Source: CAYVRJ01 sp964453645 (GTDB taxonomy: Bacteria; Bacillota; Clostridia; Christensenellales; JAWKQI01). Taken from it: 64,000 nt of DNA. Positions within the stretch are counted from its first letter, which is position 1, and every line of letters begins with the position of its first letter. Below the pieces are notes generated by a model. That model searched no databases. It was not told the DNA's origin and worked only from the letters and a program-made list of their open reading frames with translations. The stretch spans positions 124,001 to 188,000 of the forward strand of contig CAYVRJ010000003.1 of the NCBI GenBank assembly GCA_964453645.1, in the 5' to 3' direction. Positions 8,641-17,816 of this stretch are shown here, piece by piece. The position numbers and the translations under genes were made by a program.

Positions 8641-9570
8641 ATGGCTAAAAACGAAAGAAACGAAATACTTCTTGAATCAGGCACCAACGAAATCGAACTC
8701 ATGGAGTTCACCATAGGACATAACACGTTTGGCATTAACGTAGCAAAGGTGAGGGAAATACTCATTCCTGAGCCAATCATGCCAATGCCAAGATCTCACC
8801 CCGCCGTGGAGGGAGTGTTTAAACCAAGAGACGTTGTAATTACTGTGATCAACTTACCCAAGTATTTAAACATACCCACCAGCCCCGATGACAAGACGCT
8901 TTTTATCGTTACCAACTTTAATATGATGACAGTGGCATTTCGGGTGCACACTGTTGTTGGCATAGATAGAATCTCCTGGGAAGACATTCAAAAACCCGAA
9001 AAAACCATTTATGGCGATGACGACGGCATTGCAACAGGCATTGCGCAATTTGAAAACAGGCTCATCACCATTTTAGATTTTGAAAAAATCGTATCGGATA
9101 TTTCTCCAAAGACCAGCATTGTTGCAGATTCCATCGACTCCATGGGCATTCGTGTGAACGACAAGAGACCCATTGCCATTGCAGAAGATTCTATTCTGCT
9201 CTCCAAACTCATTGTGGAAAGCCTCACACGGGCGGGATATTCAAACATTAAAAAGTTTGACGACGGCCAAGCCCTGTGGGATTACTTGCAGACCATAAAG
9301 GACAAGGACGACATGGAAAAGCATATTTCGTTGGTGATAACCGATATTGAAATGCCCAGAATGGATGGGCACAGGCTCTTAAAGCTCATCAAGGGAGATC
9401 GGCACTTAAAATATCTGCCCGTCATCGTATTCTCTTCCCTCATCAATCAGGATATGTATCGAAAGGGTGTTGAGCTGGGCGCAGACGAGCAGTTGTCCAA
9501 GCCTGATATCGTACACTTGGTAGAAGTGATCGATAAATTAATGAATGAAGCATACGGAACGGATATATAA
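8641..9570 (+). CDS. cheV: Chemotaxis coupling protein CheV (CheW-receiver fusion)
   Basis: Cytoplasmic adaptor linking chemoreceptors to the CheA kinase. Residues about 15-155 are a CheW-like domain (FTIGHNTFGINVAKVREIL). Residues about 175-305 are a response-regulator receiver with acidic pair E182/D183, phospho-acceptor D235 in VITDIEMPRMDG and the conserved lysine in SKPD. Phosphorylation of the receiver is known in this family to tune adaptation. At 309 residues it is normal. The ATG follows ACGAGGTGAATT. It is a single-gene unit between terminators. No other chemotaxis or flagellar genes lie in this window, so motility genes must be elsewhere if present. Confidence 0.95.
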   Translation: MAKNERNEILLESGTNEIELMEFTIGHNTFGINVAKVREILIPEPIMPMPRSHPAVEGVFKPRDVVITVINLPKYLNIPTSPDDKTLFIVTNFNMMTVAFRVHTVVGIDRISWEDIQKPEKTIYGDDDGIATGIAQFENRLITILDFEKIVSDISPKTSIVADSIDSMGIRVNDKRPIAIAEDSILLSKLIVESLTRAGYSNIKKFDDGQALWDYLQTIKDKDDMEKHISLVITDIEMPRMDGHRLLKLIKGDRHLKYLPVIVFSSLINQDMYRKGVELGADEQLSKPDIVHLVEVIDKLMNEAYGTDI

Positions 9571-9589
9571 AATTTGAAATAAAGTAATA

Positions 9590-9620
9590 AAAAACAACCG
9601 CAAGTACGCGGTTGTTTTTT
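9590..9620. terminator. Bidirectional terminator between cheV and the bactofilin gene
   Basis: AAAAACAACCGC / GCGGTTGTTTTTT around a 6-base loop. The stem is GC-rich at the top and runs into A and T tracts on the two sides, so it can serve both converging genes. Confidence 0.9.
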
Positions 9621-9644
9621 AATTCCAGAAACGTTTGTTTTTGA

Positions 9645-10055
9645 TTAATAATCCAATTTGTCGGATTCCAGCAGTTGCTGTTTGGAGCTTAGAAGCTTTG
9701 CATCTTTAATGCCAATCTGCACGTTACCCTGATAGTGAGCATTTTCTTCGACAATCATTGCATTGGCAACCACATCGCCAATAATGCTTGCCCCCGATTG
9801 CACCTCGAAAAGACCGCCAGAGGTGATGTTGCCGTTAATAATTCCCCCTGTGGTGATGTTTATAGCACACACGTCGCCGTCCACCTTAGATTTAACGCCA
9901 AAGAGAATGTCTCCGCTCTTTACATTTACATTGCCAATAATAGTTCCTTCAATCCGGGCATTGCCGTCTGTCTCAAAATCTCCGCGAAATACTGCACCTG
10001 CGGGCAAAAAAAGTTCGGTTGCCTCGGTGATTTTCGTATTTTTAGTTAGTGCCAT
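9645..10055 (-). CDS. Bactofilin (polymer-forming cytoskeletal protein)
   Basis: Small beta-helix protein of 136 residues from the bactofilin family, which polymerises without nucleotide and organises cell-envelope enzymes. The core (about residues 18-110) shows the repeating pattern of short beta strands with glycines, as in ARIEGTIIGNV, SGDILFGVKSKVDGDV, GGIINGNITSGG and SGASIIGDVVANA. A short polar tail follows. The ATG at 10055 is preceded by TTGGAGGTTAAGGAA; an upstream in-frame TTG at 10070 overlaps this ribosome site and is rejected. It lies 18 bases downstream of a membrane protein gene, and the two form one operon. Confidence 0.93.
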   Translation of the reverse strand: MALTKNTKITEATELFLPAGAVFRGDFETDGNARIEGTIIGNVNVKSGDILFGVKSKVDGDVCAINITTGGIINGNITSGGLFEVQSGASIIGDVVANAMIVEENAHYQGNVQIGIKDAKLLSSKQQLLESDKLDY

Positions 10056-10073
10056 TTCCTTAACCTCCAAAAA

Positions 10074-10934
10074 TTAATCTATGTTGTTGCCAAAATTATA
10101 AGCATATTTCACAGCAGTCTGGTGCCGGGGGCATTCGGCGCTGGTCTCGTGCACCTTACTCTTATAGAAGTGGATGCAGAGATGTCCGTTGAAATTATTG
10201 TCCTTAATCGTCTGGGCCAAGTGGGGCATACAGTTAATGGATACAGCAAAATATCTGTTCCCAATTTGCAGCCACATGGGACGCCGATCCCACGTCCATT
10301 CGCCCACGATTTGTTTGAAGATGTCGGTGTCTTCCTTAGTGAGGGGTTCGGAATCCCCGTGAAAATCCCCACCCATGCGGTAAACGTTAAACCGAAGTCC
10401 GGTAGCGATATCGATGAGGACAGCTTTGGTACCCCGTTTATAGATGGAGGAGCCATCCTTAAACCAGTCCACCAACTCCACTTTACCCGCAACGAATTCG
10501 GGGGGCTTTAAATCCAAACTCTCAAGAGCCGTGTAGTACCCCCTGTCGTATTCCTCTGCCCTGGCGACGTCCATCTCTTCTTTAATGGCTTCCAGTTGCT
10601 CATAGGTGACAGTGAGTGCGTTGGAAGTTAAGTCGGCATTTCCCCGAAGGGCGTCGAGAACCGATTCCTTGGCTATTAAATCTTTTTTCATGGTGGCATT
10701 TTCAGTTTGGGTCTTTTCATAGGCTTGGGAGATGGCAGAAACGTCTGCCATGAGATAGACCGTTGCAATGAAGAACACCACCAACCCCAACATACACGCA
10801 GTGGCGAGGGCAATAAAAATAGCAGGCCTCAAAGTAAAAGATTTGGGCGTTCGCCGGATGTCGTTCACATGAGAGATGATGATGCGGTATCTCTCACCTT
10901 CCCTTTTCTTTTTGTGTTCTGTTAATTTGTTCAT
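10074..10934 (-). CDS. Type II membrane protein with coiled coil and unnamed His/Cys-rich outer domain
   Basis: A 286-residue protein in four parts. A basic cytoplasmic N terminus (about 1-35) is followed by one strong membrane helix (about 38-62), a coiled coil (about 66-115) and a globular outer domain (about 125-286). The outer domain has WTWDRRPMWLQIGNRYFAVS, CMPHLAQTIKDNNFNGH, LCIHFYKSKVHE and CPRHQTAV. A similar GHFC-x-HF...H...HQ-x-AV pattern occurs, from memory, at the C termini of secreted Firmicutes proteins of unknown role. The histidines and cysteines could bind metal. In many bacteria bactofilin is paired with an M23 peptidase; this is not M23. The ATG at 10934 has a tight GAGG just upstream. 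Function not assigned. Confidence 0.75.
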   Translation of the reverse strand: MNKLTEHKKKREGERYRIIISHVNDIRRTPKSFTLRPAIFIALATACMLGLVVFFIATVYLMADVSAISQAYEKTQTENATMKKDLIAKESVLDALRGNADLTSNALTVTYEQLEAIKEEMDVARAEEYDRGYYTALESLDLKPPEFVAGKVELVDWFKDGSSIYKRGTKAVLIDIATGLRFNVYRMGGDFHGDSEPLTKEDTDIFKQIVGEWTWDRRPMWLQIGNRYFAVSINCMPHLAQTIKDNNFNGHLCIHFYKSKVHETSAECPRHQTAVKYAYNFGNNID

Positions 10935-10982
10935 TCCTCACCATACGCACAAGTCAGTTAAAGTATGTCTAATCAATTATAT

Positions 10983-11011
10983 TTTATAACATAATTCGGC
11001 AATATAGTCAA
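10983..11011 (-). promoter_or_regulatory. Promoter of the membrane protein-bactofilin operon
   Basis: On the minus strand, TTGACT at 11011-11006 and TATAAA at 10988-10983 with a 17-base spacer. It is divergent from the lepA promoter. Confidence 0.7.
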
Positions 11012-11061
11012 TAATATTAGAATATTGTTCATATATCCATTTTATACTTTTTCTTTTTTCC

Positions 11062-11090
11062 TTGCCAATTGCAGCAAATATTATTATAAT
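11062..11090 (+). promoter_or_regulatory. Promoter of lepA-hemW
   Basis: TTGCCA at 11062-11067 and TATAAT at 11085-11090 with a 17-base spacer, 35 bases before the lepA ATG. Confidence 0.75.
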
Positions 11091-11125
11091 AGCTTATATT
11101 ATGGAATAGTGAAACGGAGCAGTTG

Positions 11126-12919
11126 ATGGATCAAAAGAACATACGAAATTTTTGTATTATTGCCCATATAGACCATGGAAAGTCCACCTTAGCGGACAGG
11201 CTGATCGAAACTACCAAGACGGTGGCACTTCGGGATATGCGGGGACAGTTGCTGGACACCATGGATTTGGAGCAGGAGCGGGGAATCACCATTAAATCTC
11301 AGGCGGTGAAAATGCTCTACGAACAGGACGGGCAAACCTATGAACTCAATTTAATCGACACCCCCGGCCACGTGGATTTCACCTACGAAGTTTCACGAAG
11401 CTTGGCGGCCTGCGAGGGTGCCATTCTGGTGGTAGACGCTACCCAGGGTATTGAGGCCCAAACCCTTGCCAACGTATACTTGGCGTTGGACAACAACTTA
11501 GAGATACTGCCCGTTATCAATAAAATCGACTTACCCTCGGCAGACGTGGAGGAAGCTTGCAAGGAAATTGAGGACGTGTTGGGGTTGGATACCGAATACG
11601 CCCCCAGGATCAGCGCCAAAGAGGGGATTGGCATAGAGGACGTACTGCGCGCAGTGGTGAAATACCTGCCCCCCCCCAAGGGAGATGTGAACGCACCACT
11701 CAAGGCCTTGGTGTTTGACTCCTTCTACGACAACTACAAGGGAGCGATTAGTTACGTCCGGGTGTTCGATGGCGAAGTGGGCTGCGGAACGGGCATTAAG
11801 TTTATGCAGACGGGTAAAAGCTTTGAGGCCACCGAAGTGGGTATCTTTACCCCCAACATGCTGGCCACCCAAAAGCTGTGTGCAGGAGACGTGGGTTACA
11901 TTGCCGCCAGCGTGAAAAACGTTGCGGATACCCGGGTGGGTGATACCATCACCTATTCTAAAAACGGCACCACAGAGCCACTGCCGGGTTATAAAAAAGC
12001 GTTGTCCATGGTGTTTTGCGGAATCTTTCCCGCCGATGGGGCCAGGTACGACGATTTGCGGGATGCTTTGGAGAGGCTGCAACTCAACGATGCCTCCCTG
12101 CTCTACGAACCAGATACCTCCATTGCACTGGGGTTTGGCTTCCGCTGCGGATTCTTGGGGCTTTTACACATGGAAGTCATTCAGGAGCGGTTGGAGCGTG
12201 AGTTTGATTTAGATTTGGTGACAACAGCGCCAAGCGTTAATTATAAGGTAATTAAAACAGACGGCACCACCATCGATGTGGATAACCCTACAAACCTGCC
12301 CGATGTGACGGATATTGAGTACATGGAAGAACCCATCGCCAAGGCATCCATCTTCACCCCCGACAATTACGTGGGTGCGGTGATGGAACTGTGTCAGGAA
12401 AAGCGGGGAGTATTTAAAAACATGGAGTATTTGGAGGCAACAAGAGTGCTCTTGCACTACGATCTGCCCCTCAACGAAATTGTCTACGACTTCTTCGATA
12501 TGTTAAAATCTCGAACCAGAGGTTACGCCAGTTTGGACTACGAAATAACCGGATACGTTCGAAGCGATTTGGTGAAGCTGGATATCCTGCTCAACGGGGA
12601 CATTTGCGATGCACTTTCCCTCATCGTACACAAGGACAGGGCGTATTCCCGGGGCAGAATGATTGCCGAGAAGTTAAAGGAAGCCATACCCCGCCAGATG
12701 TTTGAAATACCCATTCAAGCGGCAATCGGGGGCAGGGTTATCGCCCGGGAGACCGTGAAGGCTCTGCGAAAGGACGTGCTGGCCAAGTGTTACGGGGGAG
12801 ACATCACAAGGAAAAAGAAGTTGCTTGAAAAGCAAAAAGAGGGCAAGAAGCGCATGAGACAGGTGGGCAGTGTGGAAGTTCCCTCCGAAGCGTTTATGTC
12901 CGTTTTGAAGATGGATTGA
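11126..12919 (+). CDS. lepA: Elongation factor 4 (LepA), ribosome back-translocase GTPase
   Basis: Translation GTPase that binds stalled ribosomes and can reverse translocation. It has the P-loop AHIDHGKSTLADRL, the switch II motif DTPGHVDF, NKIDLPSA, EF-G-like domains II to V, and the LepA-specific C-terminal domain with GGDITRKKKLLEKQKEGKKRM. Its 597 residues are the standard length. The ATG at 11126 follows ACGGAG at 6 bases; a TTG immediately upstream at 11123 is also possible. It is followed by hemW through a one-base TGATG overlap, a common pairing in Bacillota. Confidence 0.97.
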   Translation: MDQKNIRNFCIIAHIDHGKSTLADRLIETTKTVALRDMRGQLLDTMDLEQERGITIKSQAVKMLYEQDGQTYELNLIDTPGHVDFTYEVSRSLAACEGAILVVDATQGIEAQTLANVYLALDNNLEILPVINKIDLPSADVEEACKEIEDVLGLDTEYAPRISAKEGIGIEDVLRAVVKYLPPPKGDVNAPLKALVFDSFYDNYKGAISYVRVFDGEVGCGTGIKFMQTGKSFEATEVGIFTPNMLATQKLCAGDVGYIAASVKNVADTRVGDTITYSKNGTTEPLPGYKKALSMVFCGIFPADGARYDDLRDALERLQLNDASLLYEPDTSIALGFGFRCGFLGLLHMEVIQERLEREFDLDLVTTAPSVNYKVIKTDGTTIDVDNPTNLPDVTDIEYMEEPIAKASIFTPDNYVGAVMELCQEKRGVFKNMEYLEATRVLLHYDLPLNEIVYDFFDMLKSRTRGYASLDYEITGYVRSDLVKLDILLNGDICDALSLIVHKDRAYSRGRMIAEKLKEAIPRQMFEIPIQAAIGGRVIARETVKALRKDVLAKCYGGDITRKKKLLEKQKEGKKRMRQVGSVEVPSEAFMSVLKMD

Positions 12920-14031
12920 TGAACGGGTTATACATTCACATCCCCTTTTGTATCAAAAAATGTCTGTACTGTGATTTTTGTTCGTATCCAATAGACCAAG
13001 GTGCAGATGAATATATTAATAAGCTGCTAGGGGAAATTGAAAACCCAAGTGAGTATTTTACGAGTGAACTTATTTTTGATACGGTTTACTTTGGCGGGGG
13101 AACGCCTTCGCTGCTCAGTGTTCAACAGTTTGAGCGGATTTTTGAAGCCATCCGCAAGCACTACAAGATTGTTAATGGTGCAGAGGTCACTGTGGAGGTG
13201 AACCCTGCTGCTGTGGACAGACTCAAGCTGATAAAATTAAACAACCTTGGGGTGAACAGGTTGTCGGTGGGTATGCAGTCCATGAACGAGACGATTTTAA
13301 AATCCATCGGTCGGCTGCACACCCCCTATGATTTTCTGCAAACCATCGATTGGGGACGGGATGCGGGGTTTGTAAACATCAGTGCGGATGTGATGATCGG
13401 TCTGCCGGGGCAAGGTTTGAGGGATGTGTTAGATTCTCTCAAGGCAGTGTCGGATCTGGAGCACGTTTCGGTTTATAGCTTAAAGATTGAAGAAAATACC
13501 CCCATCGCTGCTATGGATTTCACGTATCCTGCTGATGAAGAAGAGCGAGAGATGTATGAAACTGCCGTGTACACCCTGAACAGTCATGGCATTTGCCAAT
13601 ACGAAGTATCCAACTTTGCAAGAGCAGGGTATACGTCCAGGCACAACACAAAGTATTGGACGGGAGAGAATTATTTGGGTTTGGGATTGAGTGCACACTC
13701 TTATTGCAACGGCATTCGGTTTCATCACTTAAAAGACATGTCTCAGTATCCCAACGATGTTGTTGCAAAAACCGTGGATGACCTCGAGTTTGAATTTATG
13801 ATGCTGCGCCTGCGGTTAAACAACGGCATACGGTTTGCAGAATATAAGGAAAAGTTTTCGGCAAATTTCCAAGAAATGTACGCAGCAGCCATTGAAAAAG
13901 CATGCGCATACGAACTGATTACCCGGGACGAATGGGGCATATACCCAACCCTCAAAGGGTTTAATTTGCAAAATCAACTGGTTTTATTGTTTGACGTGGA
14001 CAACAATACCCCATCATACTATAATAAATAG
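12919..14031 (+). CDS. hemW: Radical-SAM heme chaperone HemW
   Basis: Member of the HemN/HemW radical-SAM family of 370 residues. The cluster motif CIKKCLYC (C-x3-C-x2-C) is at the N terminus, then FGGGTPSLL, VEVNPAA, NRLSVGMQS, ISADVMIGLPGQ and YEVSNFARAG. HemW proteins bind heme and deliver it to respiratory proteins; they were long misnamed coproporphyrinogen oxidase. The ATG at 12919 shares one base with the lepA stop, so it depends on lepA translation. A terminator hairpin follows at 14084. Confidence 0.92.
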   Translation: MNGLYIHIPFCIKKCLYCDFCSYPIDQGADEYINKLLGEIENPSEYFTSELIFDTVYFGGGTPSLLSVQQFERIFEAIRKHYKIVNGAEVTVEVNPAAVDRLKLIKLNNLGVNRLSVGMQSMNETILKSIGRLHTPYDFLQTIDWGRDAGFVNISADVMIGLPGQGLRDVLDSLKAVSDLEHVSVYSLKIEENTPIAAMDFTYPADEEEREMYETAVYTLNSHGICQYEVSNFARAGYTSRHNTKYWTGENYLGLGLSAHSYCNGIRFHHLKDMSQYPNDVVAKTVDDLEFEFMMLRLRLNNGIRFAEYKEKFSANFQEMYAAAIEKACAYELITRDEWGIYPTLKGFNLQNQLVLLFDVDNNTPSYYNK

Positions 14032-14083
14032 TAGGAGTGTAGCGACAAACGGTGTACTCCCAACTGATAGAGACTATTTTTGT

Positions 14084-14120
14084 AATAGCCCCATGCTAGG
14101 GACGGCTATTATCCTTTTTT
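14084..14120 (+). terminator. Rho-independent terminator after hemW
   Basis: Stem AATAGCC / GGCTATT with a 13-base loop that can add CCC/GGG pairs, followed by ATCC and six T residues. It separates lepA-hemW from the heat-shock operon. Confidence 0.75.
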
Positions 14121-14192
14121 CTTCTCCGTTTCTCATCGAATTCTGTCTATTAGCTTGTCACATAACATTCAAAAATTTTTCATAAAAATATA

Positions 14193-14221
14193 TTGACTAA
14201 TCGAGAAAAAGATGTTATTTT
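14193..14221 (+). promoter_or_regulatory. Promoter of the hrcA heat-shock operon
   Basis: TTGACT at 14193-14198 and TATTTT at 14216-14221 with a 17-base spacer. The CIRCE operator starts 13 bases downstream, where bound HrcA would block transcription. Confidence 0.75.
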
Positions 14222-14233
14222 TATTACATGGTG

Positions 14234-14260
14234 TTAGCACTCACCTTTAAAGAGTGCTAA
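14234..14260 (+). promoter_or_regulatory. CIRCE operator (HrcA binding site)
   Basis: A perfect match to the consensus: TTAGCACTC at 14234-14242, nine bases, GAGTGCTAA at 14252-14260. CIRCE is the inverted repeat bound by HrcA, whose gene starts 22 bases downstream. This predicts autoregulated repression relieved on heat shock. Confidence 0.98.
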
Positions 14261-14282
14261 CAAACAGGGCGGAGGGAGTCAT

Positions 14283-15314
14283 ATGGATATTGGATCGCGA
14301 AAACTTTCAATCTTAGCAACCATCATTGACGATTATATTTCAACAGGTATTCCCGTGGGCTCCCGCACAATTTCCAAAAAACCAGGCATGGAACTGAGTT
14401 CGGCCACCATCCGCAACGAAATGGCCGATCTGGAGGAGTTGGGTTTCTTGGAACAACCCCACACCTCTGCCGGACGGATTCCCTCGGACAGAGCGTATCG
14501 GCTGTATGTGGATCGATTGATGCAGGTGCAGCGGTTGTCCGATGCCGAGGCAGGGTCTATTAAAAACCACTACGATGCGCACATCGGCATTTTAGAAGAT
14601 ATCATTGAGCAGACTGCACAGGCGATATCCAGTGCAACCGAGCAAATTGCAATGGTGCTCACCCCCCAGTTGGATTCCATTGAGATCAAGCGTATACAAC
14701 TGGTTAAAATTACCGAAACTAAAGTATTGTTACTCATTGTAACGAATACGGGTTTGGTGGAGGAAGTTTGCTTAAACGTTCCTCCGGGCATCGCACAGCG
14801 TAATCTGGATATGCTGTCCAACATGCTCACCGACCTCTCCTACGACAAGCGGTTGTCCGAAGCAAACCTATATGCCATAGAGCCGATTTTAGAAGAGTTC
14901 AAACTCAAGAGGGAGTTTCTCAATTCTCTCATTAAAAATATACAGAATAACGCTAGGCCGAAAAAAAATGTCATCCTAACGGGTACCAAAAACATTTTCA
15001 ACTACCCGGAATACCAAGACGTGGATCGTGCCCGAAACTTCTTGCAGGTGCTGGAAACCCAAGATATGCTGGAAACCCTTTTGTCCAAAGCAAAGAATTT
15101 GGAGTTTTCAATCTCCATTGGCAAGGAAAACGAGTTTGAAGAGTTAAAAGATATGTCGGTGGTAACCGCCACCTATAAAATAGGGGGAATGAGTGTGGGT
15201 TCCTTTGGCGTAATCGGCCCTACCCGAATGGACTATTCCAAAATACTGGCCATTCTAAACTGTGTAGGAAACTCACTCAATACAATCTTGTCGAGCTTTA
15301 TAGCAGACGATTAA
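14283..15314 (+). CDS. hrcA: Heat-inducible transcriptional repressor HrcA
   Basis: Dimeric winged-helix repressor that binds CIRCE and needs GroE or chaperone help to stay active. The N terminus (about 1-75) is the DNA-binding domain (RKLSILATIIDDYISTGIPVG, then LSSATIRNEMADLEELGF, SAGRIPSDRAYR). The rest is the GAF-like HrcA domain, ending in GPTRMDYSKI. Its 343 residues are normal. The ATG follows GGCGGAGGGAGTCAT. As first gene behind its own operator it controls grpE, dnaK, dnaJ and probably the genes after them. Confidence 0.97.
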   Translation: MDIGSRKLSILATIIDDYISTGIPVGSRTISKKPGMELSSATIRNEMADLEELGFLEQPHTSAGRIPSDRAYRLYVDRLMQVQRLSDAEAGSIKNHYDAHIGILEDIIEQTAQAISSATEQIAMVLTPQLDSIEIKRIQLVKITETKVLLLIVTNTGLVEEVCLNVPPGIAQRNLDMLSNMLTDLSYDKRLSEANLYAIEPILEEFKLKREFLNSLIKNIQNNARPKKNVILTGTKNIFNYPEYQDVDRARNFLQVLETQDMLETLLSKAKNLEFSISIGKENEFEELKDMSVVTATYKIGGMSVGSFGVIGPTRMDYSKILAILNCVGNSLNTILSSFIADD

Positions 15315-15323
15315 GGAGGCAAA

Positions 15324-15863
15324 ATGAACGAAAAGGAAACAGTATTAGAGCAGGAGAATCAAGAGGTCCAGGAGACGGAAATTCAGGAACTGTCCGGCGA
15401 TGCACAAAAAGTGGAGGAGATGCAAAAGCTCATAGAACAGATGGCAGCAAAGGGCGACGAACTCCTGCTGGATTTAAAGCGAGAGCGGGCAGATTTTGAA
15501 AACTACCGCAGAAGGAACCAACTGGCCGTGTCTGAGGCGTTTGCAAACGGCAGAGGGGAGACGGTTGAAGCCCTGTTGCCCGTGATGGATAACTTTGAAC
15601 GTGCCATCGAAAATGCAGATGAAAACGACGGATTTGCCAAGGGAATTGTCATGGTATACCGCCAGCTCAAGGGAATTTTCGAAGGCATGGGGCTCAGTGA
15701 AATTGAGGCACAGGGTAAAGAGTTTGACCCGAACCTCCACAACGCAGCCATGCAGGAAGAGGCAGAGGGTGTGGAACCCAACGTGGTGCTGGATGTGTTT
15801 AACAAAGGGTATATGATGGGTGAAAAGGTTTTAAGACATGCTGTTGTAAAAGTGAGCAGTTAA
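15324..15863 (+). CDS. grpE: Nucleotide exchange factor GrpE
   Basis: Releases ADP from DnaK during the chaperone cycle. It has a long acidic, Glu/Gln-rich coiled-coil N terminus (about 1-65), then RADFENYRRRNQ, the conserved VMDNFERAIE, and a C-terminal beta domain ending in the family's G-YMMGEKVLRHAVVKV. At 179 residues it is complete. The start sits 9 bases after hrcA behind AAGGAGGCAAA. Confidence 0.96.
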   Translation: MNEKETVLEQENQEVQETEIQELSGDAQKVEEMQKLIEQMAAKGDELLLDLKRERADFENYRRRNQLAVSEAFANGRGETVEALLPVMDNFERAIENADENDGFAKGIVMVYRQLKGIFEGMGLSEIEAQGKEFDPNLHNAAMQEEAEGVEPNVVLDVFNKGYMMGEKVLRHAVVKVSS

Positions 15864-15896
15864 ATAATTAGTAAGTGAAACTGGAGGAAATAAAAA

Positions 15897-17729
15897 ATGG
15901 GAAAAATTATAGGCATTGATTTAGGAACAACAAATTCCTGTGTTGCGGTGATGGAAGGCGGAGAGCCTGTTGTCATCCCCAATCCGGAGGGTGCGAGAAC
16001 AACCCCCTCGGTGGTTGCATTTTCCAAAACCGGAGAGCGGCTGGTGGGCCAAATTGCCAAACGTCAGGCGATCACCAATCCCGACAACACAGTGATCTCC
16101 ATCAAGAGAGATATGGGTACGGACAGAAAGGTGAAGATCGACAACAAGGACTACACCCCCCAAGAGATCTCGGCAATGATTCTGCAAAAGCTCAAGAGCG
16201 ATGCAGAGAGTTATCTGGGACAGACGATCACCCAGGCGGTTATCACCGTTCCCGCATACTTCTCGGACGCCCAGCGCCAAGCAACTAAGGACGCAGGTAA
16301 AATTGCGGGCTTAGAGGTGCTGCGCATCATCAACGAGCCAACGGCAGCATCCCTAGCCTACGGCCTGGATAAAGACAACGACGAAAAGATTCTGGTCTAT
16401 GACTTGGGCGGCGGAACCTTCGACGTATCCATCTTAGAAATTGGCGACAACGTCATTGAAGTATTAGCCACCAACGGCAACAACCGCTTGGGCGGAGACG
16501 ACTTCGATGAAAAAGTGATGGAATGGCTGGTTGCCGAATTTAAAAAGACAGACGGCATCGACCTCTCCAAAGATAAAATGGCTATGCAGCGCTTAAAAGA
16601 AGCGGCAGAAAAGGCAAAGATAGAGCTCTCAGGCGTAATGACAGCAGCTATCAACCTGCCCTTCATCACCCAGGGCGCTGACGGCCCAAGACATATGGAT
16701 TTATCCTTAACCCGTGCAAAGTTTGATGAACTCACATCCAGCTTAGTGGAAGCAACAGCAGGCCCTACTCGCCAAGCTATGAAGGATGCTGGCGTTTCGG
16801 CAGACGACATTGCAAAAGTGGTGCTGGTGGGCGGTTCCACCCGCATACCCGCTGTACAGACAATGGTTAAGAGCATAACGGGTAAAGATCCGTACAAGGG
16901 TATTAACCCCGACGAGTGTGTGGCTGCAGGTGCAGCAATTCAAGCTGGCGTGCTGGGCGGAGATGTTAAAGACGTGCTGTTGTTAGACGTCACACCCCTT
17001 TCCTTAGGAATTGAGACGTTGGGCGGTGTGTTCACCCGCTTGATTGAGCGCAACACAACCATCCCCACTAAGAAGAGCCAAGTGTTCTCCACCGCAGCAG
17101 ACGGCCAGACCAGCGTGGACATTCACGTGTTGCAGGGCGAGCGTGAGATGGCCAGTGCCAACAAAACCTTAGGTCGGTTCACCCTGTCGGGTATTCCCGC
17201 AGCGCCCCGTGGCGTGCCCCAAATTGAAGTAACGTTTGATATCGATGCAAACGGCATTGTACACGTTTCTGCAAAAGATTTGGGAACGGGTAACCAGCAA
17301 AAGGTAACCATCACTGCATCCACCAACTTGTCGGATGATGAAATCGATAAAGCCGTAAAGGAAGCAGAGCAGTTTGCACAAGAAGATAAAAAGCAAAAAG
17401 AGCAAATTGAAATTCGCAACAATGCAGACAGCCTGATCTATCAGACCGAAAAGACCATTAAAGACTTGGGCGACAAAGTTTCGGCAGATGATAAATCCAA
17501 GCTGGAAGGGGAAATTGCGAAGGTTAGAGAAGCTCTTGGTGGAACGGATAACGACAAAATTAAAGAGGCGACAGAGACTCTGTCCACCATGTCCTACGAA
17601 GTGTTTGGAAAAGTCTATCAGCAGGCCAACCAGCAGGGCCCGACTGACGGCCAAGGGTTTGATCCCGGTGCGGGAGCAGGTCCAAAAGACGACAACGTAG
17701 TCGATGCTGAATACGAAGAAGTAAAATAA
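15897..17729 (+). CDS. dnaK: Chaperone DnaK (Hsp70)
   Basis: ATP-driven protein-folding chaperone of 610 residues. The actin-like ATPase domain (about 1-360) has IGIDLGTTNSCVAV, the second phosphate loop LVYDLGGGTFDVSI and VVLVGGSTRIPAV. The linker DVLLLDVTPLSLGIET precedes the substrate-binding domain and the helical lid. The C terminus is a flexible Gly-rich segment ending in DDNVVDAEYEEVK, typical of bacterial DnaK. It lacks the extra 20 or so residues in the N-terminal domain seen in Gram-negative forms, as usual in Bacillota. Start follows CTGGAGGAAATAAAAA. Confidence 0.98.
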   Translation: MGKIIGIDLGTTNSCVAVMEGGEPVVIPNPEGARTTPSVVAFSKTGERLVGQIAKRQAITNPDNTVISIKRDMGTDRKVKIDNKDYTPQEISAMILQKLKSDAESYLGQTITQAVITVPAYFSDAQRQATKDAGKIAGLEVLRIINEPTAASLAYGLDKDNDEKILVYDLGGGTFDVSILEIGDNVIEVLATNGNNRLGGDDFDEKVMEWLVAEFKKTDGIDLSKDKMAMQRLKEAAEKAKIELSGVMTAAINLPFITQGADGPRHMDLSLTRAKFDELTSSLVEATAGPTRQAMKDAGVSADDIAKVVLVGGSTRIPAVQTMVKSITGKDPYKGINPDECVAAGAAIQAGVLGGDVKDVLLLDVTPLSLGIETLGGVFTRLIERNTTIPTKKSQVFSTAADGQTSVDIHVLQGEREMASANKTLGRFTLSGIPAAPRGVPQIEVTFDIDANGIVHVSAKDLGTGNQQKVTITASTNLSDDEIDKAVKEAEQFAQEDKKQKEQIEIRNNADSLIYQTEKTIKDLGDKVSADDKSKLEGEIAKVREALGGTDNDKIKEATETLSTMSYEVFGKVYQQANQQGPTDGQGFDPGAGAGPKDDNVVDAEYEEVK

Positions 17730-17749
17730 AAACACAGTGAGGTAAACAA

Positions 17750-17784
17750 ACATTCCCTGTCCGTTTGATCGGACGGGGAAATGT
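17750..17784 (+). other. Strong intercistronic hairpin between dnaK and dnaJ
   Basis: ACATT-CCC-TGTCCG / CGGACG-GGG-AAATGT around TTTGAT, not followed by a T run. It is more likely an mRNA stability or processing element than a terminator, and may set dnaK:dnaJ ratios. Confidence 0.65.
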
Positions 17785-17816
17785 GATGTTTACAATATAA
17801 AATAAGGGGTGTTTTT

